From positions 20,713,877 to 20,777,876 of the forward strand of contig JAJLRJ010000006.1 of the NCBI GenBank assembly GCA_024195265.1: a stretch of DNA of 64,000 bases, written 5' to 3'. Origin of the DNA: Dendrophyllia cribrosa (Eukaryota; Cnidaria; Anthozoa; Scleractinia; Dendrophylliidae). A model generated the notes under the pieces. The model did not search any database, was not told where the DNA came from, and worked only from the letters and a program-made list of their open reading frames with translations. This document shows positions 49,749-59,050 of the stretch, piece by piece. The translations under genes were made by a program, and so were the position numbers. Position 1 is the first letter of the stretch. Each line of letters begins with the position of its first letter.

Positions 49749-50186
49749 TTACAGAAAGCGATAAGCCGCATACCCACCCGCAAGCAGGGTGCCTCCAATG
49801 AACACAAGTTCACCATTCTGCTGTTGTGGGTTGGGCTTGTAGACGTCCGAGAACTGAGGCTCTTTGTAGTCTTTGATTTGTTTATCTGGTTGTGTTTGGT
49901 GCATCTGGTTATACAAGACCAGGGCTTGGTCGGTGGTTTGGAAGTTTTTGCTAGCTTGGTGTTTAATCCGATCGTTGGCTGCAATCCAGTCGAGGAGCTT
50001 GGTGCGGTCCTTCTGGTATTTGGCGTAAGCCGCTTGGTATTGTTCAAGGGCTTTGTCGTGACGGATTTTCTCATCCATTGCTGCCTTTCCGTTATCACCA
50101 GACAGATATTTCGCGAGATAATTGCCGCCAGTGAAAGCTGCCGCATTAAGAACAGCGCCAAGGGCCATTATTGCAATCGAGGCCAT
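49749..50186 (-). CDS. conserved 145-aa protein (element 2)
   Basis: Intact copy of the element 1 protein at 27,269-27,706, same length, few substitutions. Start chosen at the Met matching element 1, after ACATATGTATACAC; the longer frame upstream reads into the intergenic region. Confidence 0.8.
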   Translation of the reverse strand: MASIAIMALGAVLNAAAFTGGNYLAKYLSGDNGKAAMDEKIRHDKALEQYQAAYAKYQKDRTKLLDWIAANDRIKHQASKNFQTTDQALVLYNQMHQTQPDKQIKDYKEPQFSDVYKPNPQQQNGELVFIGGTLLAGGYAAYRFL

Positions 50187-50212
50187 TGTGGTCGTGTGTA
50201 TACATATGTTTT

Positions 50213-50434
50213 TTACATGTTGTCTGGGAGGATTTTCTGATCCTGGAGATATTTCTTCAGCGCGATGCTGCCAGCCATGACGGTTGTGAACTTGACTAAG
50301 TTCATAAAGCTTGCACTGGGGTCGGCAGTGAAGTTTTCTTTGATGGTCTTTTTCCCAATCCAACCAATACCAGCGACAATGCCAGTGATTAATCCGGCTT
50401 CGAGGATAGACTTCACAAGCTTGTTGTCAGACAT
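50213..50434 (-). CDS. 73-aa membrane protein (element 2)
   Basis: Intact copy of 27,723-27,944, ending LQDQKILPDNM. Late motif CATATGTATACTG upstream. Confidence 0.78.
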   Translation of the reverse strand: MSDNKLVKSILEAGLITGIVAGIGWIGKKTIKENFTADPSASFMNLVKFTTVMAGSIALKKYLQDQKILPDNM

Positions 50435-50510
50435 GGTTTGTGTGCAGTATACATATGATTTTTTATTTTTTCTGACAGAACCTTTTGTGCCTTTGTCGTC
50501 TCGTTCAATC

Positions 50511-50957
50511 TCAATCCACGCCCTTTAGGCCCTCGTCATGGAGGACTCGGGTCTCGTCATAGAGGACTCTGGCCTTGTCATAGAGGACTCGGACCTCGTT
50601 ATAGTGGACTTGGGCCTCTTCATAGATGGTTAGAGCCTCGAACTCTCGGGCCTTGTCATAGAGGACTCGGGCCTCGGCCTTTCGGACTCGGGCCTCGGCC
50701 TCTCGGGCCCCGGCCTTGTACTCTCGGGCCCATCGGACCTCTAGGGCCTTGTCATAGAGGACTCGGCCCTCGGACTCAGGCTCGGATTCAGGCTCGGACT
50801 CAGGTTCGGACTCAGGCTCGGCCTCAGGCTCGGGCTCAACGCGCCCGTTCCTTAACAAGAAGTAAACTGCTTCAAAGGCTTTCACGTTTAATTCAGTCAA
50901 TAAAAAAAGCGCACCTCCGACTGCAGCAGCATTCACCAAAGCCTGTAAAAGATTCAT
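50511..50957 (-). CDS. 148-aa Glu-rich membrane protein
   Basis: Counterpart of the 94-aa protein of element 1: N-terminal membrane segment (AAAVGGALFLLTELNVKAF), a Pro-Glu/Ser-Glu tract, then imperfect repeats of the type RVLYDKAREFEA/RVLYDKARVLYDE in a charged coiled coil. The longer C-terminus shows that this protein varies greatly in length. TATATATACTG motif upstream. Role unknown. Confidence 0.65.
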   Translation of the reverse strand: MNLLQALVNAAAVGGALFLLTELNVKAFEAVYFLLRNGRVEPEPEAEPESEPESEPESEPESEGRVLYDKALEVRWAREYKAGAREAEARVRKAEARVLYDKAREFEALTIYEEAQVHYNEVRVLYDKARVLYDETRVLHDEGLKGVD

Positions 50958-50984
50958 GTGCAGTATATATATGTTTTTGTTTTT

Positions 50985-51474
50985 TTATTCCATTTTTTTA
51001 ATTCCTTGTCTTACCGGAATTCGAGATGGGGGTGTTGCAGTGGGTGGTGCAGCGGGTGTGGCTGCTTGTGGTGTGTTTGCTGGTGTTGCCGGTGTGTTTG
51101 TTTTGCGTCCAAGCCTTTGCATTATTGCTTCGCGTTGGTAATATACACCCGCAAGAGAGACAGCCAACCCTCCAAACCCCAGAATATAAAAGATTGAGTT
51201 GCTGTTGCTGTCACTTGTTGTGTCATTTGTTGCACCACTTGTTGTGTCACTTGTTGTGCCGCTTGTTGAGGGTGCAGGTTTTTGTGCTTCGGCCTTTTTC
51301 TTTGCTTCACGGGCCAGGCGGTTGCGTTCTGCTAGCCTTTTGCAGAAGCAACACGGCCGGGTTTTTTTTCTGTTGCAGGCTTTGTTTTCGGGGCCTCTCA
51401 GGTAACACGGGCAGGTGTTGGAGTTGGAGTTGGAGTTTGAGTTTCTTCAGGGATCGTCTCGAGTGGTGTGGCCA
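50985..51474 (-). pseudogene. 148-aa membrane protein gene, frameshifted
   Basis: The start at 51,474 matches MATPLETI of the element 1 gene. The frame is broken at least once (51,300-51,400 region, where the VASGKRL segment shifts frame), while the last 60 residues (GVYYQREAIMQRLGRK, RIPVRQGIKKME) remain in frame. Confidence 0.75.
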
Positions 51475-51560
51475 TAGTGGGTATATATATGCTTTTTTTA
51501 TTTTTTACAAGATGTGATAAGTGTGCTGCCAGGTTCCGCCCAGGTTCCAGTCAGGTTCCT

Positions 51561-52157
51561 TCAAGGTTCCTGCGAGGTCACCCCAGGTCCCAGCCCAACT
51601 TCATCAAAGCCCTCAAGTGGATAGCCTTCACTGTCTCTGGTTGGATGTGTGGGTTGGGGCTCAGGCTCTCGTTCAAACTTGATGTGTTTTGTTGTGATGA
51701 GAGCAGCATTGGCAAGCGCCAGCAATCGTCCACATCGCATGGCAAGACCCCCAGCAAGATTTGAAAGCTCCTGGTTGATGATGTAGTCGTTCTTGAGTTC
51801 TTGCTGAAACTCCTTGACATCCTCAATCGGGATCACCAGGCCAACGCCTTTGGACACGATCATGATTGCGGAATCAACTAGGGATTCGGTTGTCTTGTTG
51901 CCGACGTAGGCCTCGTACCTTTTGCAGTACTTCTCAACGTCCTTGTCTGACAACCGCTTGACATGATCGTGTGTGAGCTACACGCCGATAGCTTCTTTGG
52001 CCTTGCCAGTTGAAACAAGGATTGCCAGCGTCTCACGTTTGGCAGGAATGCCATTGTCACCAACTATCCCTGTTGGAGGTGCGTTATCAGGGGTGGCCTC
52101 CAGCATCTGCATTACTTCGTTCAAGGCAACCTGGTCTTCAGCTGCTTCTGCCATCAT
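51561..52157 (-). pseudogene. 208-aa protein gene with TAG
   Basis: 199-codon counterpart of 28,910-29,536. A TAG at 51,978-51,980 replaces a Gln codon just before LTHDHVKRLSDKDVEKYCKR. Otherwise in frame throughout. Late motif CATATATATACCC upstream. Confidence 0.8.
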
Positions 52158-52177
52158 CAGGGTATATATATGTGTTT

Positions 52178-52423
52178 TTATTTTTCAATAATTCTCTTGA
52201 TGTCGGGCAAAAGGGTTTCAAGCTCTCGTATAAGCCCCGCCATGGTGTCTGGCATAGAATTCAACCGCAATGGATATCTGTTGAGAAGCATGAGGCGCAG
52301 ATCTTCCTCACCAGCGGCTTTGATAATTTTGTTTTGCGCATCATGTGTGTGTTTGTGCAATTCATCCAAAAGCTGTGAAAGCACAGTGAGCTTGTGTAGG
52401 CTGGTTGGCGCATTCATAGCCAT
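52178..52423 (-). CDS. 81-aa helical protein (element 2)
   Basis: Intact copy of 29,560-29,799 with two extra N-terminal residues. CATATATATACC motif upstream. Confidence 0.75.
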   Translation of the reverse strand: MAMNAPTSLHKLTVLSQLLDELHKHTHDAQNKIIKAAGEEDLRLMLLNRYPLRLNSMPDTMAGLIRELETLLPDIKRIIEK

Positions 52424-52438
52424 GGTATATATATGTGT

Positions 52439-52686
52439 TTAAACCTTGTACTCAATTCCATACGGGTGCCTCAGAGAGAAAACCAGGTGGGAGAACTTGC
52501 GGGATTTGAGCCTTGCGATAAGCTCTTTGTACTCCTCATGGGAGAGCTCGCCGGCATAGTCTTCGAAGATGGCCTTAGTTGTCTTGCTGGAGGGCGTGTA
52601 AAAGAGCACGATCGCTGCAATGTTATCACGATATGGCTTGGCAATGCTGGTGATCTGCTGGGTCAAGACCCACACGGATATGCCGT
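52439..52686 (-). pseudogene. packaging ATPase, 3' fragment
   Basis: Only the C-terminal ~80 residues remain (VWVLTQQITSIAKPYRDNIA to YGIEYKV). Both Walker motifs are missing, because TIR sequence starts exactly at 52,687. Confidence 0.88.
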
Positions 52687-52936
52687 AGTAGTGGGTAGAG
52701 AGGCAGTCAAATGCGGGTTTTTCAAGTTCATAGAGAAGCTGGCCTCACGCGTTCGGCCAACTTCTCTATGAACTTGAAAAACCCGCATTTGACGTGCCTC
52801 TCTACCCACTACTCTGGATACCCCCCCCCGCAAACCCCGTAAAAGGGGGCCAAATGCGTTTTTTCCCGAGCTCACCCGCAACGGCAAGCGATACATAACC
52901 AATTGGAGAAATCCCTACACCTCCTATAAGGTGACA
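52687..52936. repeat. element 3 TIR with terminal hairpin
   Basis: Same outer arm as the element 2 TIR (AGTAGTGGGTAGAGAGGC). The inner stem of the 127-bp hairpin (52,687-52,813) has a different sequence on both arms, yet still pairs. CCAATTGGA at 52,899-52,907 and CCTATAAGG lead to the first gene. Confidence 0.85.
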
Positions 52937-53491
52937 ATGCCCTTCGGCAACGAATCAATGACTGCCATTGCGTTTTTGAAAATGAGGGGAATTGAGTTGA
53001 AAGAAGGTGATGACTTATATGCAAAGAACAAAGGGACGTTCGAATACAACCCTTGCAGATATTGTGGTTTAAACTTCACCCAAGGTCATTCTCTTGTTGA
53101 GCATCAAAAATACGCTTGTAAGAAGCTGCGAACAGAACCACGACCGAAAGAGATTTGTCCAGGCTGCAATCGAAGATTGTCTAAACAAACGGTTTACAGA
53201 CACTTAAGAAATGGTTGCCCTCCCGCGAAAAGCAACCCTCGAGTTTTTATACAGCGAGAGGTTGTTCGAGATGTTTTTGCAAACATTAACCAGCACGAAC
53301 TGAATGCCTGGCTTGACGAGCAAGAACATCTGACAAACAGAAGCCTGGAGGCTCTCGACCCCTTACCCAGGATCCGAGATTCGAGCTTTGTTTCTGATTT
53401 CATCGAAGGCAAGACATCACTAGCAGCTTTTCAAACAGAGTTGTGTGGTTATTACCAATTGAAAAAACCTTTACCCTTTACATATCAATGA
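52937..53491 (+). CDS. 184-aa zinc-finger protein at the element end
   Basis: Two Cys/His fingers (CRYCGLNFTQGHSLVEHQ with a later Cys; CPGCNRRLSKQTVYRHLRNG with a later Cys), then residues 118-129 NQHELNAWLDEQ, which match residues 13-24 of the element 2 polymerase. Probably binds DNA. Its stop overlaps the YqaJ start (ATGA). Occupies the place of the unrelated 77-aa ORF in element 1. Function unknown; TIR recognition is a reasonable guess. Confidence 0.65.
   Translation: MPFGNESMTAIAFLKMRGIELKEGDDLYAKNKGTFEYNPCRYCGLNFTQGHSLVEHQKYACKKLRTEPRPKEICPGCNRRLSKQTVYRHLRNGCPPAKSNPRVFIQREVVRDVFANINQHELNAWLDEQEHLTNRSLEALDPLPRIRDSSFVSDFIEGKTSLAAFQTELCGYYQLKKPLPFTYQ
53455..53463 (+). promoter_or_regulatory. 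early-type box of YqaJ gene (element 3)
   Basis: CCAATTGAA 33 nt before the YqaJ start, inside the end of the zinc-finger gene. Confidence 0.6.
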
Positions 53492-54612
53492 TGGCGACAA
53501 CACAAATGTTCATGAACTTTCTCAAATTGAGAAACACTGGTCTGAAACAAAAGAGCGCCGACTGGGTGAGAGCCAGACAAAACTCAATTGGTGCATCAGA
53601 GATTTCTGCCTTGACAGGATCGTCGCCGTTTGAATCACGGCACAGCTTGCTCATGAAGAAAATACAGCCAACAGATATGCTCAACAATGCGGCTTGTACC
53701 TGGGGCAATCTGTTCGAGCCGCTTATTCGGAAGTATTTTGAGCAAAAACATTCTGTTTCCGTTTTTGGTCACAGCATCTCTCTTAATCTAGCAAGAGAGC
53801 ATCCGCTTTATCGAAAGGTCACTTGTAGCCCAGACGGCTATTTTCTAGACAAAGATAACACCTTAAGATTGTTAGAGTTTAAATGCCCGTTCAAGCGAAA
53901 AATAGCTATGAACAGAATTCCTAGTTATTATAGCGATCAGATACAAACAGGTCTTGCTTTTAGTGGTGACATGGTAAACAAAGGCTTGTTTGTTGACGGC
54001 TATTTTAGAATGTGTTCTTTTAAAAACCAGATTGATCCAAGTTTATCACACAATCATTCTCTCAACGGAGGAAAAGAATATAAAACTAAGTGTAACACAA
54101 CACTTGCGTGGGGAGTTTGTTATTTATTTAGCAAACGGGCGATAACAAGAAACCAAAGCTCAATCATCGATGTCGGCTCACTCAAATCGAAACAATTCTT
54201 TGATAAAATTATGTCTTCCATTGCTGAGAAGGATCTATGGTGTTGTTATGGCGCTGTAAGAATGTCATTTATAAAACAGGACGAAGACGAGGAGTTTTTG
54301 CGTTATATCCATATGCAAAAATTGTTTTCAGAGGGTTCAGAAAGCCCTAAACCAGCAGCTATGTTCGCATGGAAGCTTCTGGATATAACTGAGATTGGGG
54401 CGTCAAAGCAACCAAACTTTTTGAGCAATATTCAAACGTCGGTCGAGCGTTTTCATAACAGCTTGGCAAGCCTTCGAAAAAAAATAACCGAACACTCTGA
54501 AGAGGCAGCTGAAAGCTATCACAGCCCTAAGAAAAATGCTGCCACCGTAAGGGCTGGAGACGAAGAGCAAATGTTTGAATTTATCATGGATAAACTTGCT
54601 CAAGGTTATTAA
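53488..54612 (+). CDS. YqaJ-type viral recombinase/exonuclease (element 3)
   Basis: 374 residues, intact, from MMATTQ as in element 1. Motifs: ADWVRARQNSIGASEISALT, WGNLFEPLIRKYFE, CSPDGYF, LLEFKCPFKR, DQIQTGLAFSG. The C-terminal ~60 residues diverge from element 1. Overlaps the convergent VLTF3-like pseudogene by 29 bp. Its 3' third recurs at 60,964-61,379. Confidence 0.88.
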   Translation: MMATTQMFMNFLKLRNTGLKQKSADWVRARQNSIGASEISALTGSSPFESRHSLLMKKIQPTDMLNNAACTWGNLFEPLIRKYFEQKHSVSVFGHSISLNLAREHPLYRKVTCSPDGYFLDKDNTLRLLEFKCPFKRKIAMNRIPSYYSDQIQTGLAFSGDMVNKGLFVDGYFRMCSFKNQIDPSLSHNHSLNGGKEYKTKCNTTLAWGVCYLFSKRAITRNQSSIIDVGSLKSKQFFDKIMSSIAEKDLWCCYGAVRMSFIKQDEDEEFLRYIHMQKLFSEGSESPKPAAMFAWKLLDITEIGASKQPNFLSNIQTSVERFHNSLASLRKKITEHSEEAAESYHSPKKNAATVRAGDEEQMFEFIMDKLAQGY

Positions 54613-55516
54613 TCGCTGCTGACCAATACCATTCATTTCTTTGACGTGTAGCGGGATTCTGATGCCTTATGTATGATAAGATTTTGTGTTTTCTTGGCCC
54701 TACTGTTAAAATTAGTTTTAAGATCTTATGAATTATGAACACATAAGACATCCCGTTTGGAAGATGATCTCTTATGCTTGAGTAAACAAAGTTAATTTGC
54801 TTAATTTCGTCATCGGTTAATCTCTGAGGGGGTTCCCCTAGGATGCAACTCAACAATATAGTTGTGTGTTTATTGAAATCAGTGCGTTTTATTTTTTTAA
54901 GAATGTTTCGTAGAGCGCCAATTGTTAAAAATGATGGATGAATATTTCGTTTTGCCATTTCTTTACGTATTTCTAATAAAACCTTCTCACCACCGCTTAT
55001 GCTTTCTAAAGAGTAATTTCCGAGTAACTGATCAAGGCGATATTAAAAATTACAATTTATTCTGCATGGTGTTTTAACTTTCATATTTTTTTCTTTATCG
55101 TAGAGGTCTTTATGAGAAAAGACAGCTCCGTATATTGTTTCAATGCGGTTGCATTCTCTGCAGACACGTTCTGTTGAATCATGAATGCGTGTAAACGATC
55201 CACCACAGCTTTGACACGATTCAATGCTTTTATCTTTGCTGCCTAGAATGATAACAAACTTGTTTTCGCGATATTGTTGGATTAATTCTTGTCTCGCTGA
55301 CAAACTAAGATCTTCGAAAATGATTTAAAGTTTTTCTGTTAGTTGTGCTCGGTGAAGCTCTTTTAGATAACTGCTGTCATAGAAGCCACGCAGCATGACT
55401 TGCTGGTGTTTTTTATCCAAGACATCTAGTTGAGTCTTGTATTCGTTATTTTGATCCATACGTCTAACAATAGACAGTTGCGTGATAAAGCGCTCAATAG
55501 GTTGCGACTCCGTCAT
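54584..55516 (-). pseudogene. VLTF3-like gene with two in-frame TAA
   Basis: One frame in three open pieces (55,516-55,325; 55,324-55,043; 55,042-54,584) separated by TAA at 55,325-55,327 and 55,043-55,045. Zinc ribbon CQSCGGSF...CRECN as in element 1, then ILLSCILGEPPQRLTDDEIK and YVFIIHKILKLILT. The first TAA stands where element 1 has Tyr. The early-type box (TTCAATTGG on the plus strand, 55,542-55,550) is intact. Confidence 0.78.
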
Positions 55517-55561
55517 GTTTATTTTTAGAAAATTACAAAATGTTCAATTGGGGAACAACAA

Positions 55562-55728
55562 ATGACGTATGAAATTCTTGAGTGACCCCGCGTTCCAGAG
55601 TGACCCGTTTTCAGCTTTTTCAAAAAGTAAAAATTTTGTTTAAAAAAAATTATTTTTTTTGCTTTCTGAAAAACCTGAAATTGGGGTCACTCTGGAACGC
55701 GGGGTCACTCAAGAATTTCATACGTCAT
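55562..55728. repeat. intergenic palindrome between VLTF3-like and membrane protein genes
   Basis: 45-bp arms (55,562-55,606 and 55,684-55,728), complementary throughout, around an AT-rich middle that also contains a short inverted GTTTTCAG. The sequence is unrelated to the repeat cluster at the same place in element 1. Repeated at 62,329-62,495. Confidence 0.88.
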
Positions 55729-55793
55729 TTGTGTGATTACGTCATATCAATACCCGCGGGGTATAAAGACGTTCGTTCTGAAGTTCGTGTTGT

Positions 55794-56507
55794 TTATGAT
55801 TTTTCCCTCAAGATTTGTAGATTAAAACCTGAGTTTAATCTTTCAAATCTGATTTGGACACAGCTGAGACGATTGATCTTTTTTTGAAACTCTTCCTTGA
55901 CTTCTTTGCGAAGTTCGGTTTTGATCTTGTCTATATCTAGCGCTGGAGTTTGCCTGCCTCCTTGTGTAGCCTTTTTTTCACCAGCGCGAATCAAGGCTTT
56001 CAGCTCGTGATATTTTTCAACCTCGCGAAGAATGATTGAAAATTCTGAATCGCTTATTCGCTTGTCCGTCAGTGCTTTTGAAATCAAGTCATTGACAGAG
56101 TTTCGTTTAGCAAGGGCGAGTGTGTAGATTTTTTCATGTTTGGTGACTTTTCTTTCGAGCCTTTTACCTAACGCAGTAAGGCCAGCTGATGAAAACCCTG
56201 AAACGGCGGCAATCCCTGCAAGTGCGGGACTTACGATGACTCCAATTCCTGACAAAGCTGTTGCCAAGGTTGCAGAAGACAAACACGCAGAAATGAAACC
56301 AAGGCCAACGGCTGAGCCGTGAACAACAGAGTGGGTTCGTTTGTATTTCTTTGCGACCTGCCTGTAATGACCGGCTTCTGACTCAAGCTCTTTCTGGAGG
56401 TCTGTGATTTTTTTTAGACGGAAGTCATCACCATTTGGCAACACTGGGTAGAGCTGTTGTGTCTCGCTGTATTCGGGGGCCGATGGAAGCACATTGGCAG
56501 AACTCAT
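55794..56507 (-). CDS. 237-aa protein with central hydrophobic hairpin (element 3)
   Basis: Counterpart of 36,388-37,074: KKYKRTHSVVHGSAVGLGFI, LATALSGIGVIVSPALAGIA, LERKVTKHEKIYTLALAKRN. The C-terminal end is longer because the frame continues through the shared tail DNA. CATATATATACCC motif upstream. Intact. Confidence 0.78.
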   Translation of the reverse strand: MSSANVLPSAPEYSETQQLYPVLPNGDDFRLKKITDLQKELESEAGHYRQVAKKYKRTHSVVHGSAVGLGFISACLSSATLATALSGIGVIVSPALAGIAAVSGFSSAGLTALGKRLERKVTKHEKIYTLALAKRNSVNDLISKALTDKRISDSEFSIILREVEKYHELKALIRAGEKKATQGGRQTPALDIDKIKTELRKEVKEEFQKKINRLSCVQIRFERLNSGFNLQILREKS

Positions 56508-56529
56508 GGCGTGGGTATATATATGATTT

Positions 56530-57192
56530 TTAATTTATCTCAACTTCAAATTCCAAAGGCGCGCCATTGAAGTTGAAGAGGTCATTGTTCTCATCCCTCA
56601 CTGACAGTGTTATGCTGTTTACATAATCACCAGACGAGACGTCACGCAAGACGTTCTGCTGTGTTGTTTCGTAGAGAATTTTCTGAAATGGCTCCCCACG
56701 AACATCAAATCGAGCCAAAACTGTCGAAGGCTTGCCATTGAGGAGGTTTTGTTCTTTATCGACCAGATCACAGTGGATAAAGTAAGTGCTTGGTGATGTG
56801 AATTTTTTGGTGGTTATGTGAGGGGGTGTTTGTGAGTCATTGCCAAATAATAATCTAAGATTATTCGAAAGCCCTATTAGATATTTACCCCCTGGGTTCA
56901 AAATCACCATTGCGCCAAGAGATGTATATGGTTTTACATTTATCTCAATGTTCTCTTCTGCGTATTTGTCAGTTATCGTTCTTGCCAAAGTACTAGGAGT
57001 GTAAAAACCAGGCTCAATGTCAATTATAACGGATTGGGCCCCCGAGCTTAATGGTTTTACTGATATTTGTCCTCTTTGCTTCAAATTATGCCACGAGTTT
57101 AAAATTGAGCAAGAGACAAGCCGGATGTATCTCGGTTTTGGCAGCGGGTGATCGAAGTAGATCGTGTGAGGGTTCGAAGACGTGACGATTGT
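56530..57192 (-). pseudogene. penton-like protein gene lacking its ATG
   Basis: Frame open from 57,192 to 56,530 and homologous throughout to penton-like A (SNPHTIYFDHPLPKPRYIRL to LEFEVEIN), but the start region is deleted: after TATATTTTTG the frame begins at ACAATCGTC with no ATG. Only one gene here where element 1 has two. Confidence 0.7.
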
Positions 57193-57216
57193 TCAAAAAT
57201 ATAAATATATACAATC

Positions 57217-59046
57217 ATGTTTGTCAGACGGCCCGGTGGAATTTTTTCTAATTCAAATCTTGGTATAAAAATTGGCGGCCGCAATTACGAGCCCCCACCC
57301 CCTTTTTATTCGCCTCCAAACGCCTATAGCCCTGTAAAGCCAAAGCCACACACAGATCCTGAAATGGCTTAGTTGAGTTCGCCGGAGGCTGCCAGGCTCT
57401 CTGCCGCGGCCAAAGCCAAGGCGATATCAGACTTCAAAAAGCGTTTCCCGCGCGCCGATATGTCACACTTTGAAGTGCAAATAGAGTTTGGCGACGACCA
57501 CAAAACAGCCACAGGGGAAGTGCTTTACAAAGAGGGTCAAGGCTCATTTGCACTCGTTACAGAAATACCCCACAAAGATTGGACTCAAGCCATGAGAGAT
57601 GCTCTTGGCCTTCATTATGACGGTGGTTTCCCTTATCAGTTATCGTTGGGGCAACCAGAAAAGTCAATCCCGGCTGTTGATTTCTCCACCACAATAGACA
57701 AGGATATGATGATTGGCGCAATCTTGAACGACGAAGCGCAAAAGATTTACGTCACGCCAACTGATTATTTCACAACGAAATACAGAAATATCTTCAGGGA
57801 CACACAGATTTCATTCACAACCGCGAAATACGGTAGAAAGTGGATGGGCGGACCACATATGAGTTTTTGGCCACAACAACTCTCCTTCGCACTGTGGTGT
57901 GCAACAACCGGCTGCGAAATCTCGCGTGACATTCTATTCGATAAGAACTCCAGTCTATCCCTAACCCCCCAGCTCCGGTCGTTTTACCGGTTTCACGTTT
58001 ATTTCACAACAAGGCGAATACTCTACAAGATGGGCGGGGAACAAAGCGTGAGTGCTTTGCCAGATGACCCCCCATTCAACCAGAAAGACAACAAGTACAA
58101 CATCGACGCGTACAAGAAGATTTGCATAGAGTTTGGCATCGACCCCAGTTCTGACTTCCGTTTCACATACGGTAAGAACCACGGTCTTGGGAATGTATAC
58201 ATTTGGGCTTATGGAGAGGGCAACATCTCTACCGATTACACCTATCCAGACCCCGATCTAGCTCTGTTCAATGATGAGCGCGTGACTGACAGAAAAGACC
58301 CCAACTTTCGCGCCAATGGAATATCTTTCGTCCGCAACGACCAAGGGGCGGACACCCAGTTCGAGCACTTTGTGCCAAATGACGCACAGGGGCTAACACA
58401 GCCAGGGCTCGCCCGTATGAACCAATCAATCGAGGCCTTTGTGTACTGCATTCTTGGTTCACAAGCCAAAACCCGCAGCAGCATCATTGGAAGAGGAGGC
58501 CGGGCGTTCGAAACGCAGAGAGTATTCCTCACCCATCTAGAGGAGGCCATAATACTGAACGACATCGCAACAAGCGTACAGCGTTACCAGCTTGCCATCC
58601 AAGCAACGAAAGTGCGCTTAGACTTTGCGACAGCACCCGGAAGCTGGCTCATGCCATCACGCATGATTATTAACACAGAGAGCGTGATCGGGTATAACAA
58701 CAATCTACAGGAGGCAACGCAAGGGATGAAGCTGGGCGTAAACAATGATGTTAATCTGGGCACAAAAAAAGCCTCCCTTCGCCTCATGGACGGTGGACCG
58801 ACAAAGATTAATCCACCAAACAGTCACCCATCAAACCCGATACATAAACAGGCCAGACAGGCACAGGGCATCGCGCCCAAACCAATGACAACACCCACAC
58901 CACAACCAGCCCCAACACCCACACCCACACCACCAGCCCCAACCCCCACACCACAACCACCACAGCCCGACCCACATCACGTAAACAAGGCACTCATTGC
59001 TGTGGGTGCGGTTGCTTTGGCAGGCCTTTTCGTTTGGTCGAGATAA
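57217..59046 (+). pseudogene. 607-aa structural protein gene with TAG
   Basis: Start MFVRRPGG at 57,217. TAG at 57,370-57,372 stands at the Trp of the element 1 motif EMAWLSSPEA; the remaining 557 codons are open to the C-terminal anchor (LIAVGAVALAGLFVWSR). The Pro-rich linker differs in repeat number from element 1. Confidence 0.85.
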
Positions 59047-59050
59047 GTGT

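Larger units (their letters stand above)
44772..52686. mobile_element. element 2: left half of a Polinton-class element, decayed
   Basis: Left TIR, PolB of a different type from element 1, then the same minus-strand gene order as element 1 (integrase, 145-aa, 73-aa, Glu-rich, 148-aa, 208-aa, 81-aa, ATPase). It ends inside the ATPase gene at 52,686, exactly where a second TIR begins. Lesions: frameshift and two TGA in PolB, a frameshift in the 148-aa gene, a TAG in the 208-aa gene. Confidence 0.88.
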
